Assembly (NCBI GenBank): GCA_021850835.1
Contig: JAJZKS010000057.1
Location: 1-9,211 of the forward strand
Reading direction: 5' to 3'
From: Thermoplasmata archaeon
GTDB lineage: Archaea; Thermoplasmatota; Thermoplasmata; Thermoplasmatales; Thermoplasmataceae
DNA: 9,211 nt
The translations under genes were made by a program, and so were the position numbers. The notes beneath the pieces were generated by a model. That model worked only from the letters and a program-made list of their open reading frames with translations. It searched no databases and was not told where the DNA came from. This document shows positions 1-6,921 of the stretch, piece after piece (within the stretch, counting starts at the first letter, position 1; each line of letters opens with the position of its first letter).

Positions 1-428
1 TCGTCTTCCTGTACCAGAACCGGATCTGAAGACATTACCTCAAAACACTTCATCTCAAAGGCTGGAACAACCTTATGGAGGTTCTTGAGAATATCTGTCC
101 TGGAGAGGATCCCGGACAGGTGGCCAGACTCAACCACAGGAAGTGCTGCTAATCCACTATCCATGAGGAGTTTGACTGCGGACTTCACATCAGTGTTTGG
201 GGTGAGTTTAGCAGTCCTAATCATGAAGGACTCCACTTTTGAATTGCTGCGAATGCTCCTTCTTCTTAGAATTTCCCTGTAGCTCAGCATTCCTGAGTAA
301 CGTTTGCCTTTCAATATGGGGACCTGATGGATGCCTGTGCTTCTCATTTTTGAGAGCGCATCCGCCACAGTGGAGGTTGAAGGCAAAGTTACTAGATTTT
401 TGGAGGTCATTATCTCCGAGACCTTCAC
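1..428 (-). CDS. Multi-CBS-domain protein, N-terminal part (runs off the left edge)
   Basis: Reading the reverse strand from a GTG at 428-426 gives 142 open codons to the window edge. The protein opens directly with a CBS domain and shows three tandem copies of the same pattern, starting near residues 2 (KVSEIM), 64 (KVESFM) and 127 (KCFEVM). Copies 1 and 2 each contain the typical core: a variable loop, an amphipathic helix, then a PIL or PVV strand and a GML-SYREIL or GIL-SRTDIL ending. The period is about 62 residues. CBS pairs (Bateman modules) are known to bind adenine nucleotides, S-adenosylmethionine or metals; the ligand here cannot be told. The third copy is cut by the edge, so a four-CBS protein is likely. 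The GTG overlaps the TGA of the upstream PLP-enzyme gene as GTGA, implying coupled translation and one operon. The short first reading frame is easily missed because it lacks an ATG at its start. Confidence 0.88.
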   Translation of the reverse strand, partial: MKVSEIMTSKNLVTLPSTSTVADALSKMRSTGIHQVPILKGKRYSGMLSYREILRRRSIRSNSKVESFMIRTAKLTPNTDVKSAVKLLMDSGLAALPVVESGHLSGILSRTDILKNLHKVVPAFEMKCFEVMSSDPVLVQED

Positions 429-1603
429 TCTGGCTCACCCCAATAGGAAATTATCAATCCTGAAACGTAGTCACCAACTTCCCTGGAAACATCTTCTCCG
501 GCAAAAGCCCTGTTCATGAAGTCAGCAACCTTTTCCATGTTGGTGACTCCCATCCTTGTAACTTCGGCGGTTCCGACCCTTCCTTCCCTGTCAATGACAA
601 TCCTGTTTTTTTCAAGCAATTCACTGAATTTCCTGAAGTTAAGGTTCTTCTTTTCCAGGGATTTCTGTGATAAGCCAAGCTGGTGTGTCTCGGAATACCA
701 TGGGCCGTATAGCGGCTTTACATCGCCTTCTGATAGAAGTTTTCCCAGAGACCTTGAATTCTTCACGACCCAGTGTGCATATTCACTCCCGTGGTTACTC
801 ATCTCTTCCATGGCAATTCCCAGTGCAGCAACGCGTGAGGGATGGAAATTATCCATGGTCCTCCAGGTAAGGTTCTTTCTGAACCTGTTCATTAGGTCTT
901 CGTCATTTGAGAGGATGATACCTCCCTGCGGCCCGAAAAATGTCTTGTGCGTGGACCCAAAGAGTACGTCACAATAGTTCAGTGCATCCTGCTGAAAGGC
1001 TCCTCCGGCAATAAGCCCCATGACGTGTGACCCGTCGTACGCAAGAGTGCAATCATATTTGTCACATAATTCCCTGAGAGGTTTCAGTTCATAATGCTTG
1101 AGAAAGTATGACTGGCCAAGTACCATAAGAGCTGGATTGGAGGATTTCATTGCCTTCTCTGTCTTTTCAAGGTCCACTTCCTGAGTTTCCTGATTATAAG
1201 GTATATCATAATTCTGGACACCGAACATCTGCGGGAGATATCCATTCTGGTAACCTGTATATCCACCATATTTTTCAGGTATGGACAACAGGTTTCTCTT
1301 TCTCTGCATCAATGAAAGGAGGATAACTTGCGAGGCTATGTGGCCGCCTGTAGGCCTCACTTCCGCATACTTTGCCCTGTAAACCTTTGCGGTAAGTTCC
1401 ATTGTTTTTTCCAGGATTTCCTGGGTGTATCTGGTGCCACCATATGCATCATGGTCATTGAGGACTAGAGAATACCTTGATCCAAGATCCGATGCCATGG
1501 CTTTCCTGACGTCAGGGCTGAGTACGTTTTCCGAGGCCTGGAGGTTAAGGGTTCCGGCCCTGTATTTGTCATGTTTTTCTACAAGTTTCAGAATTTCACT
1601 CAT
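425..1603 (-). CDS. Serine hydroxymethyltransferase-like PLP-dependent enzyme
   Basis: The 392-residue product belongs to the SHMT branch of fold-type I PLP enzymes and resembles archaeal SHMT. Visible landmarks are ASEN at 23-26, the PTGG cofactor loop at 84-87, AYDGSHVMGLIAGG at 188-201 (Asp190 would hold the pyridine nitrogen, His193 the conserved histidine), GSTHKTFFGPQGG at 216-228 with Lys220 as the Schiff-base lysine, and TRMG at 349-352 with Arg350 for substrate carboxylate. It is shorter than the usual 415-430 residues. In true SHMT the segment after ASEN reads KYAEGYPGKRYYGG with a catalytic Glu (Glu57 of E. coli GlyA); here the same-length segment at 43-56 has Leu46 at that place, although Tyr44 and Tyr54 remain. 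The PLP-stacking histidine region reads EKYGGYTGY, without His. It may therefore be an aldolase or other relative rather than a folate-using enzyme. ATG start with a weak AAGGGGAAG upstream; it leads the CBS gene. Confidence 0.85.
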   Translation of the reverse strand: MSEILKLVEKHDKYRAGTLNLQASENVLSPDVRKAMASDLGSRYSLVLNDHDAYGGTRYTQEILEKTMELTAKVYRAKYAEVRPTGGHIASQVILLSLMQRKRNLLSIPEKYGGYTGYQNGYLPQMFGVQNYDIPYNQETQEVDLEKTEKAMKSSNPALMVLGQSYFLKHYELKPLRELCDKYDCTLAYDGSHVMGLIAGGAFQQDALNYCDVLFGSTHKTFFGPQGGIILSNDEDLMNRFRKNLTWRTMDNFHPSRVAALGIAMEEMSNHGSEYAHWVVKNSRSLGKLLSEGDVKPLYGPWYSETHQLGLSQKSLEKKNLNFRKFSELLEKNRIVIDREGRVGTAEVTRMGVTNMEKVADFMNRAFAGEDVSREVGDYVSGLIISYWGEPE

Positions 1604-1667
1604 TGAGCATCTTCCCCTTTAAAAAACTCAAAAAAATAATAACCACGACCAATCAATTGTTATCCAA

Positions 1668-1675
1668 TTATATAA
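1668..1675 (-). promoter_or_regulatory. TATA box of the SHMT-like/CBS operon
   Basis: On the reverse strand TTATATAA lies about 69 bases before the ATG at 1603. An archaeal start site about 26 bases downstream would fall near 1645, giving a leader of about 40 bases that contains a purine-rich AAGGGGAAG close to the start codon. The surrounding bases 1620-1680 are clearly AT-rich. Position and sequence fit; no experimental start is known. Confidence 0.55.
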
Positions 1676-1751
1676 CCTTTGCAACTACATTTCCTGACAT
1701 TGAAATTTGTTCCGGTGCGTTAAGGAAGGTCTAAAACCATGAAAGACAATT

Positions 1752-1759
1752 AATTTATT
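1752..1759 (+). promoter_or_regulatory. Candidate TATA box upstream of the DNA polymerase gene
   Basis: AATTTATT at 1752-1759 is preceded by a BRE-like GAAAG (1741-1745). A transcript starting about 26 bases downstream (near 1780) would have a leader of about 120 bases or more holding three hairpins. A competing TATA-like stretch (AGTTTAAT, 1783-1790) and weaker AT-rich elements at 1909-1915 and 1926-1933 would instead give shorter or leaderless transcripts, so the true promoter is undecided. Confidence 0.3.
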
Positions 1760-1791
1760 CATAACTTGGTTCAAAGAGACATAGTTTAATC

Positions 1792-1876
1792 ACACATCCC
1801 CAAAAATGTGTTGAAGTTGGAAACCGTTAATGGCCTCTTTTAACCTGCCATACAGGAAAGAGCGAGTCAATAGACT
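1792..1876 (+). other. Run of three hairpins in the polymerase upstream region
   Basis: Three inverted repeats lie in tandem. First, ACACAT (1792-1797) pairs with ATGTGT (1806-1811) across an 8-base loop. Second and strongest, CTCTTT (1835-1840) pairs with AAAGAG (1857-1862) and CCTG (1844-1847) with CAGG (1853-1856), with a 3-base bulge and a CCATA loop. Third, AGTC (1865-1868) pairs with GACT (1873-1876) over an AATA loop. No coding potential is seen here. They could be a structured mRNA leader, a small RNA, a terminator-like element or chance; the second is the only one with notable length. Bases 1604-1903 hold otherwise only divergent promoters. Confidence 0.35.
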
Positions 1877-1903
1877 GGCAACCTAATAGGCTCTTGTGAT
1901 TCG

Positions 1904-4351
1904 ATGGCATTAAAACCTAGTACCCAATATTATGGCAACATGAATGTCAAGATGCGTATCCTTGTGGCATCATACAGGCGCAAGGACGTGGCTGTGGAGC
2001 TTTTTGGCCGTACCCAGGACGGGAAATCGGTTACTGCCCTTTATTTCGGCTTCCAGCCATATTTTGATTTAGTGGAGCCAAATGAGGCCTGCCTTGGTAT
2101 GTACAGGGCAGATCCTGAATTTGAGAGATTTGAGGATAAAAAGCTCTGGATAGACGGCACGGAAAAAAATGTAAAGCGAATTTACGTCAAATCCCCATGG
2201 ATGGTTCCCCAGCTCAGGGAAAAGTGCGGAAGGAAATTCGGGGTCATGGCTGCCGATATACCCTTTCATCACAGATTCGTCTACGACAAGGATCTTGGTT
2301 CCTGCGTGGAAATAGAGGGTGAGGAACTCGAGGCAGAGAAGAAGCACTTCACCACAGATATCGTGATCAAGATCAATGAAATTAGAAATGTAACAGAGTT
2401 CAATCCACCATTGAAAGTTCTCAGTTTTGACATTGAAAATGCAATTGAAACCAAGAATAATGAACAGTATGGCCATATTCTTGTAATCGGATACTCCATA
2501 TTCGACGGCACCAACTGGGAAAAAGGAGCAATCAGGGGTAGCGAGGAAGACATTCTATGGGGCTTCAACAAGCTCGTAACATCCAAGGATCCGGACGTAG
2601 TAACAGGCTATAACATAGATGGTTACGACCTTCCGGTTGTCAAGTACAGGATGAGCCTGTACAGGATACCATTTAGGATTGGCAGAGATTTTGAGGAGCC
2701 ACACAGAATCCAGGGCCAGTACTGGCGTATGCATGGCAGAATTATTGCAGATACCTGGTGGGGCGTGAAGAAAGTTCTGCACCCAAAACATGAAACCCTT
2801 AACTATGTGGCAAAAGAGCTGCTTGGGGAGGGTAAGGACAACATTAACAGGCTTAAGATCGAAGAGGAATTTCAGAACCGCCCTGAGGAGGTTGTTCAGT
2901 ATTGTATTAAGGATGCTGACCTGACTCTCCAGATCTTCAACAAATTAAGGCTCATGGACAGGAATATGTTCATGAGCACTGTTACAAAGCTACCTCTCGA
3001 CGATGTTACAAACGGCGGTACCAGCAACTACGTGGACTCACTTCTTATAAGAAAGGCAGATCAAGAGAACATTGGGGTGCCAATGACTGCAAGGAGCATG
3101 AAATCTGCACCCATTGAAGGCGGATACGTACACAGCATAGGCGCGGGAATATATGACAACGTAGTGGTGCTGGACTTCAAGAGCATGTATCCATCCATGA
3201 TTATGAAATACAACATCTGCTTCACAACCTTTGACCCAAAGGGCCAGATTGAGGCTCCCAACGGAGTAAGGTTCCTCGACAAGGATCACAGGGAAGGGTT
3301 AGTTCCAAGGTTGCTCAGGGAACTTATGAATGAAAGGGACAAGGTCAAGAAGCTCATGAAGGAAGCTTCGTCTCCAGAAGAAAAGGAATATTACGATGGA
3401 GTCCAGGGGGCAATTAAGATACTTATGAACACTTTCTATGGTGTTCTGGCTTCCTCATTCTGGCGTTTCACAAACCTTGAGATTGGGGGGGCAGTAACAG
3501 CCTTTGCCAGGAACACCATCAAGGCACTTATTGAGAAACTCAAGGATGAGAACTACAAAGTCATCTATGGCGACACTGACAGCATTTTCATTGAATCCGG
3601 CGCAGCAAGCCACGAAGAGGCTGCCAAGGTGGGCCTAGAACTCAGCAACAGGCTTTCCACGGAAGAGGGCGTAATAGTCGAATTCGAGAAGGTTATGGAT
3701 CCACTTTTCTCACACGGCGCCAAGAAACGTTACGCGGGCAGAATAGTGTACCCTGAGAACCAGAAAGGTGAAGTTCTGGTAAGGGGATATGAGGTACGGA
3801 GGACGGATTCCTTTGACCTGCAGAGCGAGTCACTTTCAAAGGTTTTTGATTATGTAATGAACAGGGATGTTGAAGGTGCCGTGAATTTCAGGAACCAGAT
3901 ACTGGACATGGTCAGGCGTGGAGACTCTTCCATAAACATAGAAAGCCTTGTGATTTCAAGAACCGTAAAACAATTTGACCAGTATAAGGAAGAGAAATCC
4001 CTGGCAAATGTAAGGGTGGCAAAGAAGCTAATGGAGCAGGGTGAAACATTTATCCCCGGGATGAAGGTATCATGGATAGTCACAAACAGCAAGAAATCTC
4101 CACAGGAAGTTGAACCCTACATTGACGGGTCTGAATTCAAGTTCAAGCCTGACTGGGACTATTATTCAAGGCGGGTAGAAGAGACTCTCGACAGAGTGCT
4201 TGAAGGAATTGCTGAAGATTACGGCTTCAACAAGAACAACCAGGCCAGCCTGTTCCAGTTTACAGAAGGGAAGCCTTCAGGAAAAGTGAAAGAGAAGAGG
4301 AAGGAGTCAACCGACGAAGATAATGGCCCAATGCAATCAAAACTCTTCTGA
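1904..4351 (+). CDS. polB: Archaeal family-B DNA polymerase (replicative, proofreading)
   Basis: This enzyme extends primers with dNTPs and proofreads with a 3'-5' exonuclease. All family motifs are intact: N-terminal uracil-sensing region with PYF at 52-54 and VPQLREK at 101-107; Exo I FDIE at 175-178; Exo II YNIDGYDLP at 236-244; Exo III YCIKDAD at 333-339; motif A DFKSMYPS at 424-431; motif B with KILMNTFYG at 505-513; motif C YGDTDS at 555-560; KKRY at 607-610. QASLFQF at 780-786 fits a PCNA-interacting (PIP) box and is followed by a charged 29-residue tail ending QSKLF. The length of 815 is slightly above the usual 770-800. The start is uncertain: homologous proteins begin about at MNVKMRIL, so ATG at 1940 or 1952 is likelier than 1904, which has no ribosome-binding site. 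AT-rich elements at 1909-1915 and 1926-1933 would suit leaderless starts there. The gene stands alone between two minus-strand genes. Confidence 0.97.
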   Translation: MALKPSTQYYGNMNVKMRILVASYRRKDVAVELFGRTQDGKSVTALYFGFQPYFDLVEPNEACLGMYRADPEFERFEDKKLWIDGTEKNVKRIYVKSPWMVPQLREKCGRKFGVMAADIPFHHRFVYDKDLGSCVEIEGEELEAEKKHFTTDIVIKINEIRNVTEFNPPLKVLSFDIENAIETKNNEQYGHILVIGYSIFDGTNWEKGAIRGSEEDILWGFNKLVTSKDPDVVTGYNIDGYDLPVVKYRMSLYRIPFRIGRDFEEPHRIQGQYWRMHGRIIADTWWGVKKVLHPKHETLNYVAKELLGEGKDNINRLKIEEEFQNRPEEVVQYCIKDADLTLQIFNKLRLMDRNMFMSTVTKLPLDDVTNGGTSNYVDSLLIRKADQENIGVPMTARSMKSAPIEGGYVHSIGAGIYDNVVVLDFKSMYPSMIMKYNICFTTFDPKGQIEAPNGVRFLDKDHREGLVPRLLRELMNERDKVKKLMKEASSPEEKEYYDGVQGAIKILMNTFYGVLASSFWRFTNLEIGGAVTAFARNTIKALIEKLKDENYKVIYGDTDSIFIESGAASHEEAAKVGLELSNRLSTEEGVIVEFEKVMDPLFSHGAKKRYAGRIVYPENQKGEVLVRGYEVRRTDSFDLQSESLSKVFDYVMNRDVEGAVNFRNQILDMVRRGDSSINIESLVISRTVKQFDQYKEEKSLANVRVAKKLMEQGETFIPGMKVSWIVTNSKKSPQEVEPYIDGSEFKFKPDWDYYSRRVEETLDRVLEGIAEDYGFNKNNQASLFQFTEGKPSGKVKEKRKESTDEDNGPMQSKLF

Positions 4352-4353
4352 CC

Positions 4354-5229
4354 TTACCTGTATTCATTTATTCTTACCCGGTTTTCGGCGTGCCCCTCCA
4401 GATATTTTCTGACATTCTCACATGCCCGGTAAATTGCATTGTCTGCTGATTCTCTTGAGATCCCCCCAACGTGAGGCGTAAGATATGCATTCTCAGGTAT
4501 GGGGAAAGCGATCTTTGGTTCGTTCCACCACACATCTGTGAGGTAGACCTTTTCATGGTTTTCCCTAAGGAATAGCCGTAGGTCGCTTTCAACCACTATA
4601 TCTGCACGGGCAACATTCACGATCATATCTCCATGGAATCTAGCCAGGAGGGCCTTGTTCACAATTCCCAGTGTTTCCTTTGTCTTTGGAAGCGCAATCA
4701 AGAGAACGTCGCAATTGCTGACCAGTTCTTCGGCTGAATCCATGAAACGGTCCACATTCTTGTCTTCCCTGGGGGTGCGAGTGAATGCATTTACATTCAT
4801 TCCAAATGCCTTTGCAATTCTGGCGCAGCTTCTTCCAATGCCACCATGGCCCAGCACTCCTAGAGTCCTTCCCCAAAGAGAACCCACTTTATCTTTCCTG
4901 TAGTTCCCACTTCCGGTCTCTGAGAAAAACTGGCAGATCTTCTTTTCATGTGCCAGCATCATTGCAAAAGCATGTTCGGCCACTGGATCAGAGAAGGTAC
5001 CGGCATTGCTGAATACCTCTACATTCGGGGGAAGCTTGTTGAACTCAAGATGGTCAACCCCTGCACTTATGGTCTGGACTGCCTTCAGTTTGTCCGTTGG
5101 AACAAATCTGGGCAAAATAATCTGGATTTCTGCATCTTCAGGTTTCTGTACTGAGACTTCAATGCCTGTTATTTTGCTGCACTTTTCTGCAACTTCTGGG
5201 CTGACATCGTGCATAATGGTGGCTTTCAT
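4354..5229 (-). CDS. D-2-hydroxyacid dehydrogenase (NAD(P)-dependent)
   Basis: The 291-residue product has the two-domain form of the D-isomer-specific 2-hydroxyacid dehydrogenases, which interconvert 2-oxoacids and D-2-hydroxyacids. The Rossmann domain starts at about residue 119 with GRTLGVLGHGGIGRS, giving the dinucleotide motif GHGGIG at 127-132. The catalytic triad is visible: Arg208 in VNVARAD, Glu237 in DVWWNEP and His253 in LTPHVGG. The residues after the second strand read TRTPR (150-154) rather than carrying an acidic residue, which in this family suggests NADP(H) use, as in glyoxylate/hydroxypyruvate reductases. It is somewhat shorter than the usual 310-335 residues because the N-terminal substrate domain is compact. 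The precise substrate cannot be read. It is a single gene with its own leaderless promoter, and its stop is two bases from the stop of the convergent polymerase gene. Confidence 0.92.
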   Translation of the reverse strand: MKATIMHDVSPEVAEKCSKITGIEVSVQKPEDAEIQIILPRFVPTDKLKAVQTISAGVDHLEFNKLPPNVEVFSNAGTFSDPVAEHAFAMMLAHEKKICQFFSETGSGNYRKDKVGSLWGRTLGVLGHGGIGRSCARIAKAFGMNVNAFTRTPREDKNVDRFMDSAEELVSNCDVLLIALPKTKETLGIVNKALLARFHGDMIVNVARADIVVESDLRLFLRENHEKVYLTDVWWNEPKIAFPIPENAYLTPHVGGISRESADNAIYRACENVRKYLEGHAENRVRINEYR

Positions 5230-5250
5230 TGAGAAAAAGATATTGTGCTT

Positions 5251-5265
5251 AATTTAAACTTTTCA
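5251..5265 (-). promoter_or_regulatory. Leaderless promoter of the hydroxyacid dehydrogenase
   Basis: The reverse strand reads GAAAAG followed by TTTAAATT (5258-5251), a good BRE plus TATA box. The box centre lies about 26 bases before the ATG at 5229, so transcription should begin at or next to the start codon. No Shine-Dalgarno sequence is present before the ATG, in agreement with a leaderless mRNA. Confidence 0.65.
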
Positions 5266-5300
5266 TCGCATTATGGGGATTCAGTTGTAGCTTGTTGCTT

Positions 5301-5708
5301 TTACATCTTATCTAGAAAATCTGATACCCTGCCCCGTTGAAGATCCTCTTCAGGAGGTATTATGATCTCAATTTTCAGAATTTTCTCTGTTGAAAATTTT
5401 TCCGGCTCAAGCAATTCAAGCTTCCTTTCAAAAAGCCAGAGGGCATCTTGATGCAATGTGAACCTTCCCGCCTGAGATATTGCCTTTCCAGTGTCCAGTT
5501 CCAGTGCGAACATAAAGCTGTCTTTGAACTTCACATCCAGAAGAGGCATTGCACTGTGTTGATATTCCATTCCGCCAGTTTTTCGGCTTAGGAAATCAAT
5601 CCTTGGATCAGAGTGAACAAGAAATCCTCTGGCTTCGTTAATAGTTGAAAGTATCCAGGGTCTCCGCAGCTGTTCAGAAAGTGACTCTATGATTGCGTTA
5701 AGCTTCAA
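5301..5708 (-). CDS. Unrecognised 135-residue protein, third gene of the AAA+/VWA operon
   Basis: I do not recognise this family. The protein is soluble-looking, without signal peptide or membrane segment. It has an N-terminal helix-prone segment (1-27), a middle with apparent beta strands (for example MPLLDVKF at 54-61 and FMFALELD at 65-72), and a C-terminal acidic-basic stretch with KIEIIIPPEEDLQ at 112-124 ending in a short helix. The start is a TTG at 5708-5706; the next in-frame ATG is residue 47, which would remove a third of the protein. The TTG lies 11 bases inside the end of the VWA gene and is preceded by GGTGGGA at 5718-5712, a plausible ribosome-binding site. The strict overlap suggests coupled synthesis with the AAA+ and VWA proteins, so a role as adaptor, substrate or regulator of that pair is a reasonable guess only. 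Confidence 0.8.
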   Translation of the reverse strand: MKLNAIIESLSEQLRRPWILSTINEARGFLVHSDPRIDFLSRKTGGMEYQHSAMPLLDVKFKDSFMFALELDTGKAISQAGRFTLHQDALWLFERKLELLEPEKFSTEKILKIEIIIPPEEDLQRGRVSDFLDKM

Positions 5709-6921
5709 TTATCCCACCGTATTCTATGTTTAACCCCCAGGGCATTTTCAAATCTGTGGTTACCCATATGACATCATATCCATCTGGTCTGGTTTCTGGA
5801 AAATTCGCTCTTCCATCAGTGAATATAACAACTGGTTCTGAATTGTTTTCTTGGTCCAGCAGGTCGAAAAGGGGATTGAAATCTGTGCCTCCGAAGCCTT
5901 TCCGCCTCAAAATAGAGCTTAATTCTGATGAAGCTGTCACAAAAACATCACTCTGTATCTTGGCATCGATCTGTATAATCCTTACTGAGATGTCCTGTCG
6001 TCTTGATCCTATGAGGTAAAGTACATCAGAAAAGAATGTTGACAGGATACCTTCCCCAATGGAAGCAGACACATCAATGCAGATGATTACATTGTTGAAC
6101 AGATGAAATCTCTGGGGCAGAAATATGCCGTTGCTGACGTATTTTCTCTGGAACCTTCTGTAGGAATGGGACTCCCTGTCATTGAATGCGTATTCTGAAA
6201 GGATGTCCTCCCATCTGACGCCTTCAATACTCTGGGCCGTAATGGGCAAATCTACCGAGGACCCCATCTTTCCTAAAGTGCGTTCAGACAGCCTGGCTTT
6301 TGAAAGCATCTCCAAGGTCTTGGCCTTATAGTTGCCGTATTCAGTCCCTCTTTTCAGGTATTCCTTCAATATTTCTGAGAGGTCATCGAAATTGAGGCAC
6401 ATGATTTTCGCAACGCCTGACAGGCTCTGTTCTATGTCATCAAAATCAGGTTCTGTTTCAAGTCCGTATATTTTGCCGTCCAGATCCTCAATATCCATGA
6501 GATTCCCGTTCTTTATGGACTCCCTTACTAGAATGGAATAAATTTCTTCTGCAGACTTCCCTGAAAAATCCCGCCTGTAAAATCTTACTCGCACACCCCT
6601 GTCAAGACCTTCATGAGCAAGTATGGAGTTCACGCAGTATTCAGCCGAAAGTGCCCAAAGGATCTTGATTCTATGCTTTTTCCTCTCCCCATAGTCCATT
6701 GTAAGGTGGAGAATCTCCCTGCAGAGCCAATAGGCAAGCTCCTGTGGAGTAGAATGTTCTACAAACTCCACATTGTATAGTATAGAACGCCCATCAGAAT
6801 GGAATCTTTTCACATTACTGTCAGGCGTGAAATTGAAGTCCGATACAGCAGAACCGAAGAAAGGGTATGAAACAAGAAGCCTCGTCCTTATGCCTCTTAA
6901 CAGAGAATCAGAATTTGACAT
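5698..6921 (-). CDS. VWA-domain protein with putative-metallopeptidase-like N-terminus (DUF2201 type)
   Basis: Numbering from ATG at 6921, this 407-residue protein has two parts. The N-terminal part resembles the putative metallopeptidase domain found before VWA-like domains: SDGRSILYN at 42-50, then REILH at 68-72 where relatives carry HExxH, and LWALSAEYCVN at 88-98. The first zinc histidine is thus Arg68, so peptidase activity is doubtful. The middle (about 110-270) is mostly helical and unassigned. The C-terminal VWA domain (about 275-400) has a full MIDAS: Asp283-x-Ser285-x-Ser287 in IDVSAS, Thr346 in GFGGTDF and Asp369 in FTDG, so it should bind Mg or a similar metal and a partner protein. 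It follows the AAA+ ATPase gene with overlap, the usual arrangement for MoxR/VWA teams. An in-frame GTG at 6930 is the alternative start (410 residues); I prefer the ATG because GGTGGGG (6931-6925) precedes it. Confidence 0.88.
   Translation of the reverse strand: MSNSDSLLRGIRTRLLVSYPFFGSAVSDFNFTPDSNVKRFHSDGRSILYNVEFVEHSTPQELAYWLCREILHLTMDYGERKKHRIKILWALSAEYCVNSILAHEGLDRGVRVRFYRRDFSGKSAEEIYSILVRESIKNGNLMDIEDLDGKIYGLETEPDFDDIEQSLSGVAKIMCLNFDDLSEILKEYLKRGTEYGNYKAKTLEMLSKARLSERTLGKMGSSVDLPITAQSIEGVRWEDILSEYAFNDRESHSYRRFQRKYVSNGIFLPQRFHLFNNVIICIDVSASIGEGILSTFFSDVLYLIGSRRQDISVRIIQIDAKIQSDVFVTASSELSSILRRKGFGGTDFNPLFDLLDQENNSEPVVIFTDGRANFPETRPDGYDVIWVTTDLKMPWGLNIEYGGIIEA

Noticed and set aside
85..282. 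A 65-codon plus-strand frame
   Set aside because: It is antisense to the CBS-domain protein and has no independent support.
217..438. A 73-codon minus-strand frame near the left end
   Set aside because: It overlaps the CBS protein in another frame; the CBS frame has clear repeated domains, so this one is a shadow.
516..977. A 153-codon open frame on the plus strand
   Set aside because: It lies wholly antisense within the SHMT-like gene, has no family pattern and is Phe/Ser-rich as expected of a complement frame.
1604..1903. A tRNA or small gene in the 300-base gap
   Set aside because: No T-loop/anticodon arrangement fits and the only ATG frames end within a few codons, for example ATG at 1739.
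2069..2476. A 135-codon open frame on the minus strand
   Set aside because: It is antisense to the conserved exonuclease part of the DNA polymerase and shows no recognisable motif.
5230..5300. Terminator for the AAA+/VWA operon
   Set aside because: I looked for a hairpin or T-tract after the last stop on the minus strand and found none; the gap shows only the dehydrogenase promoter.
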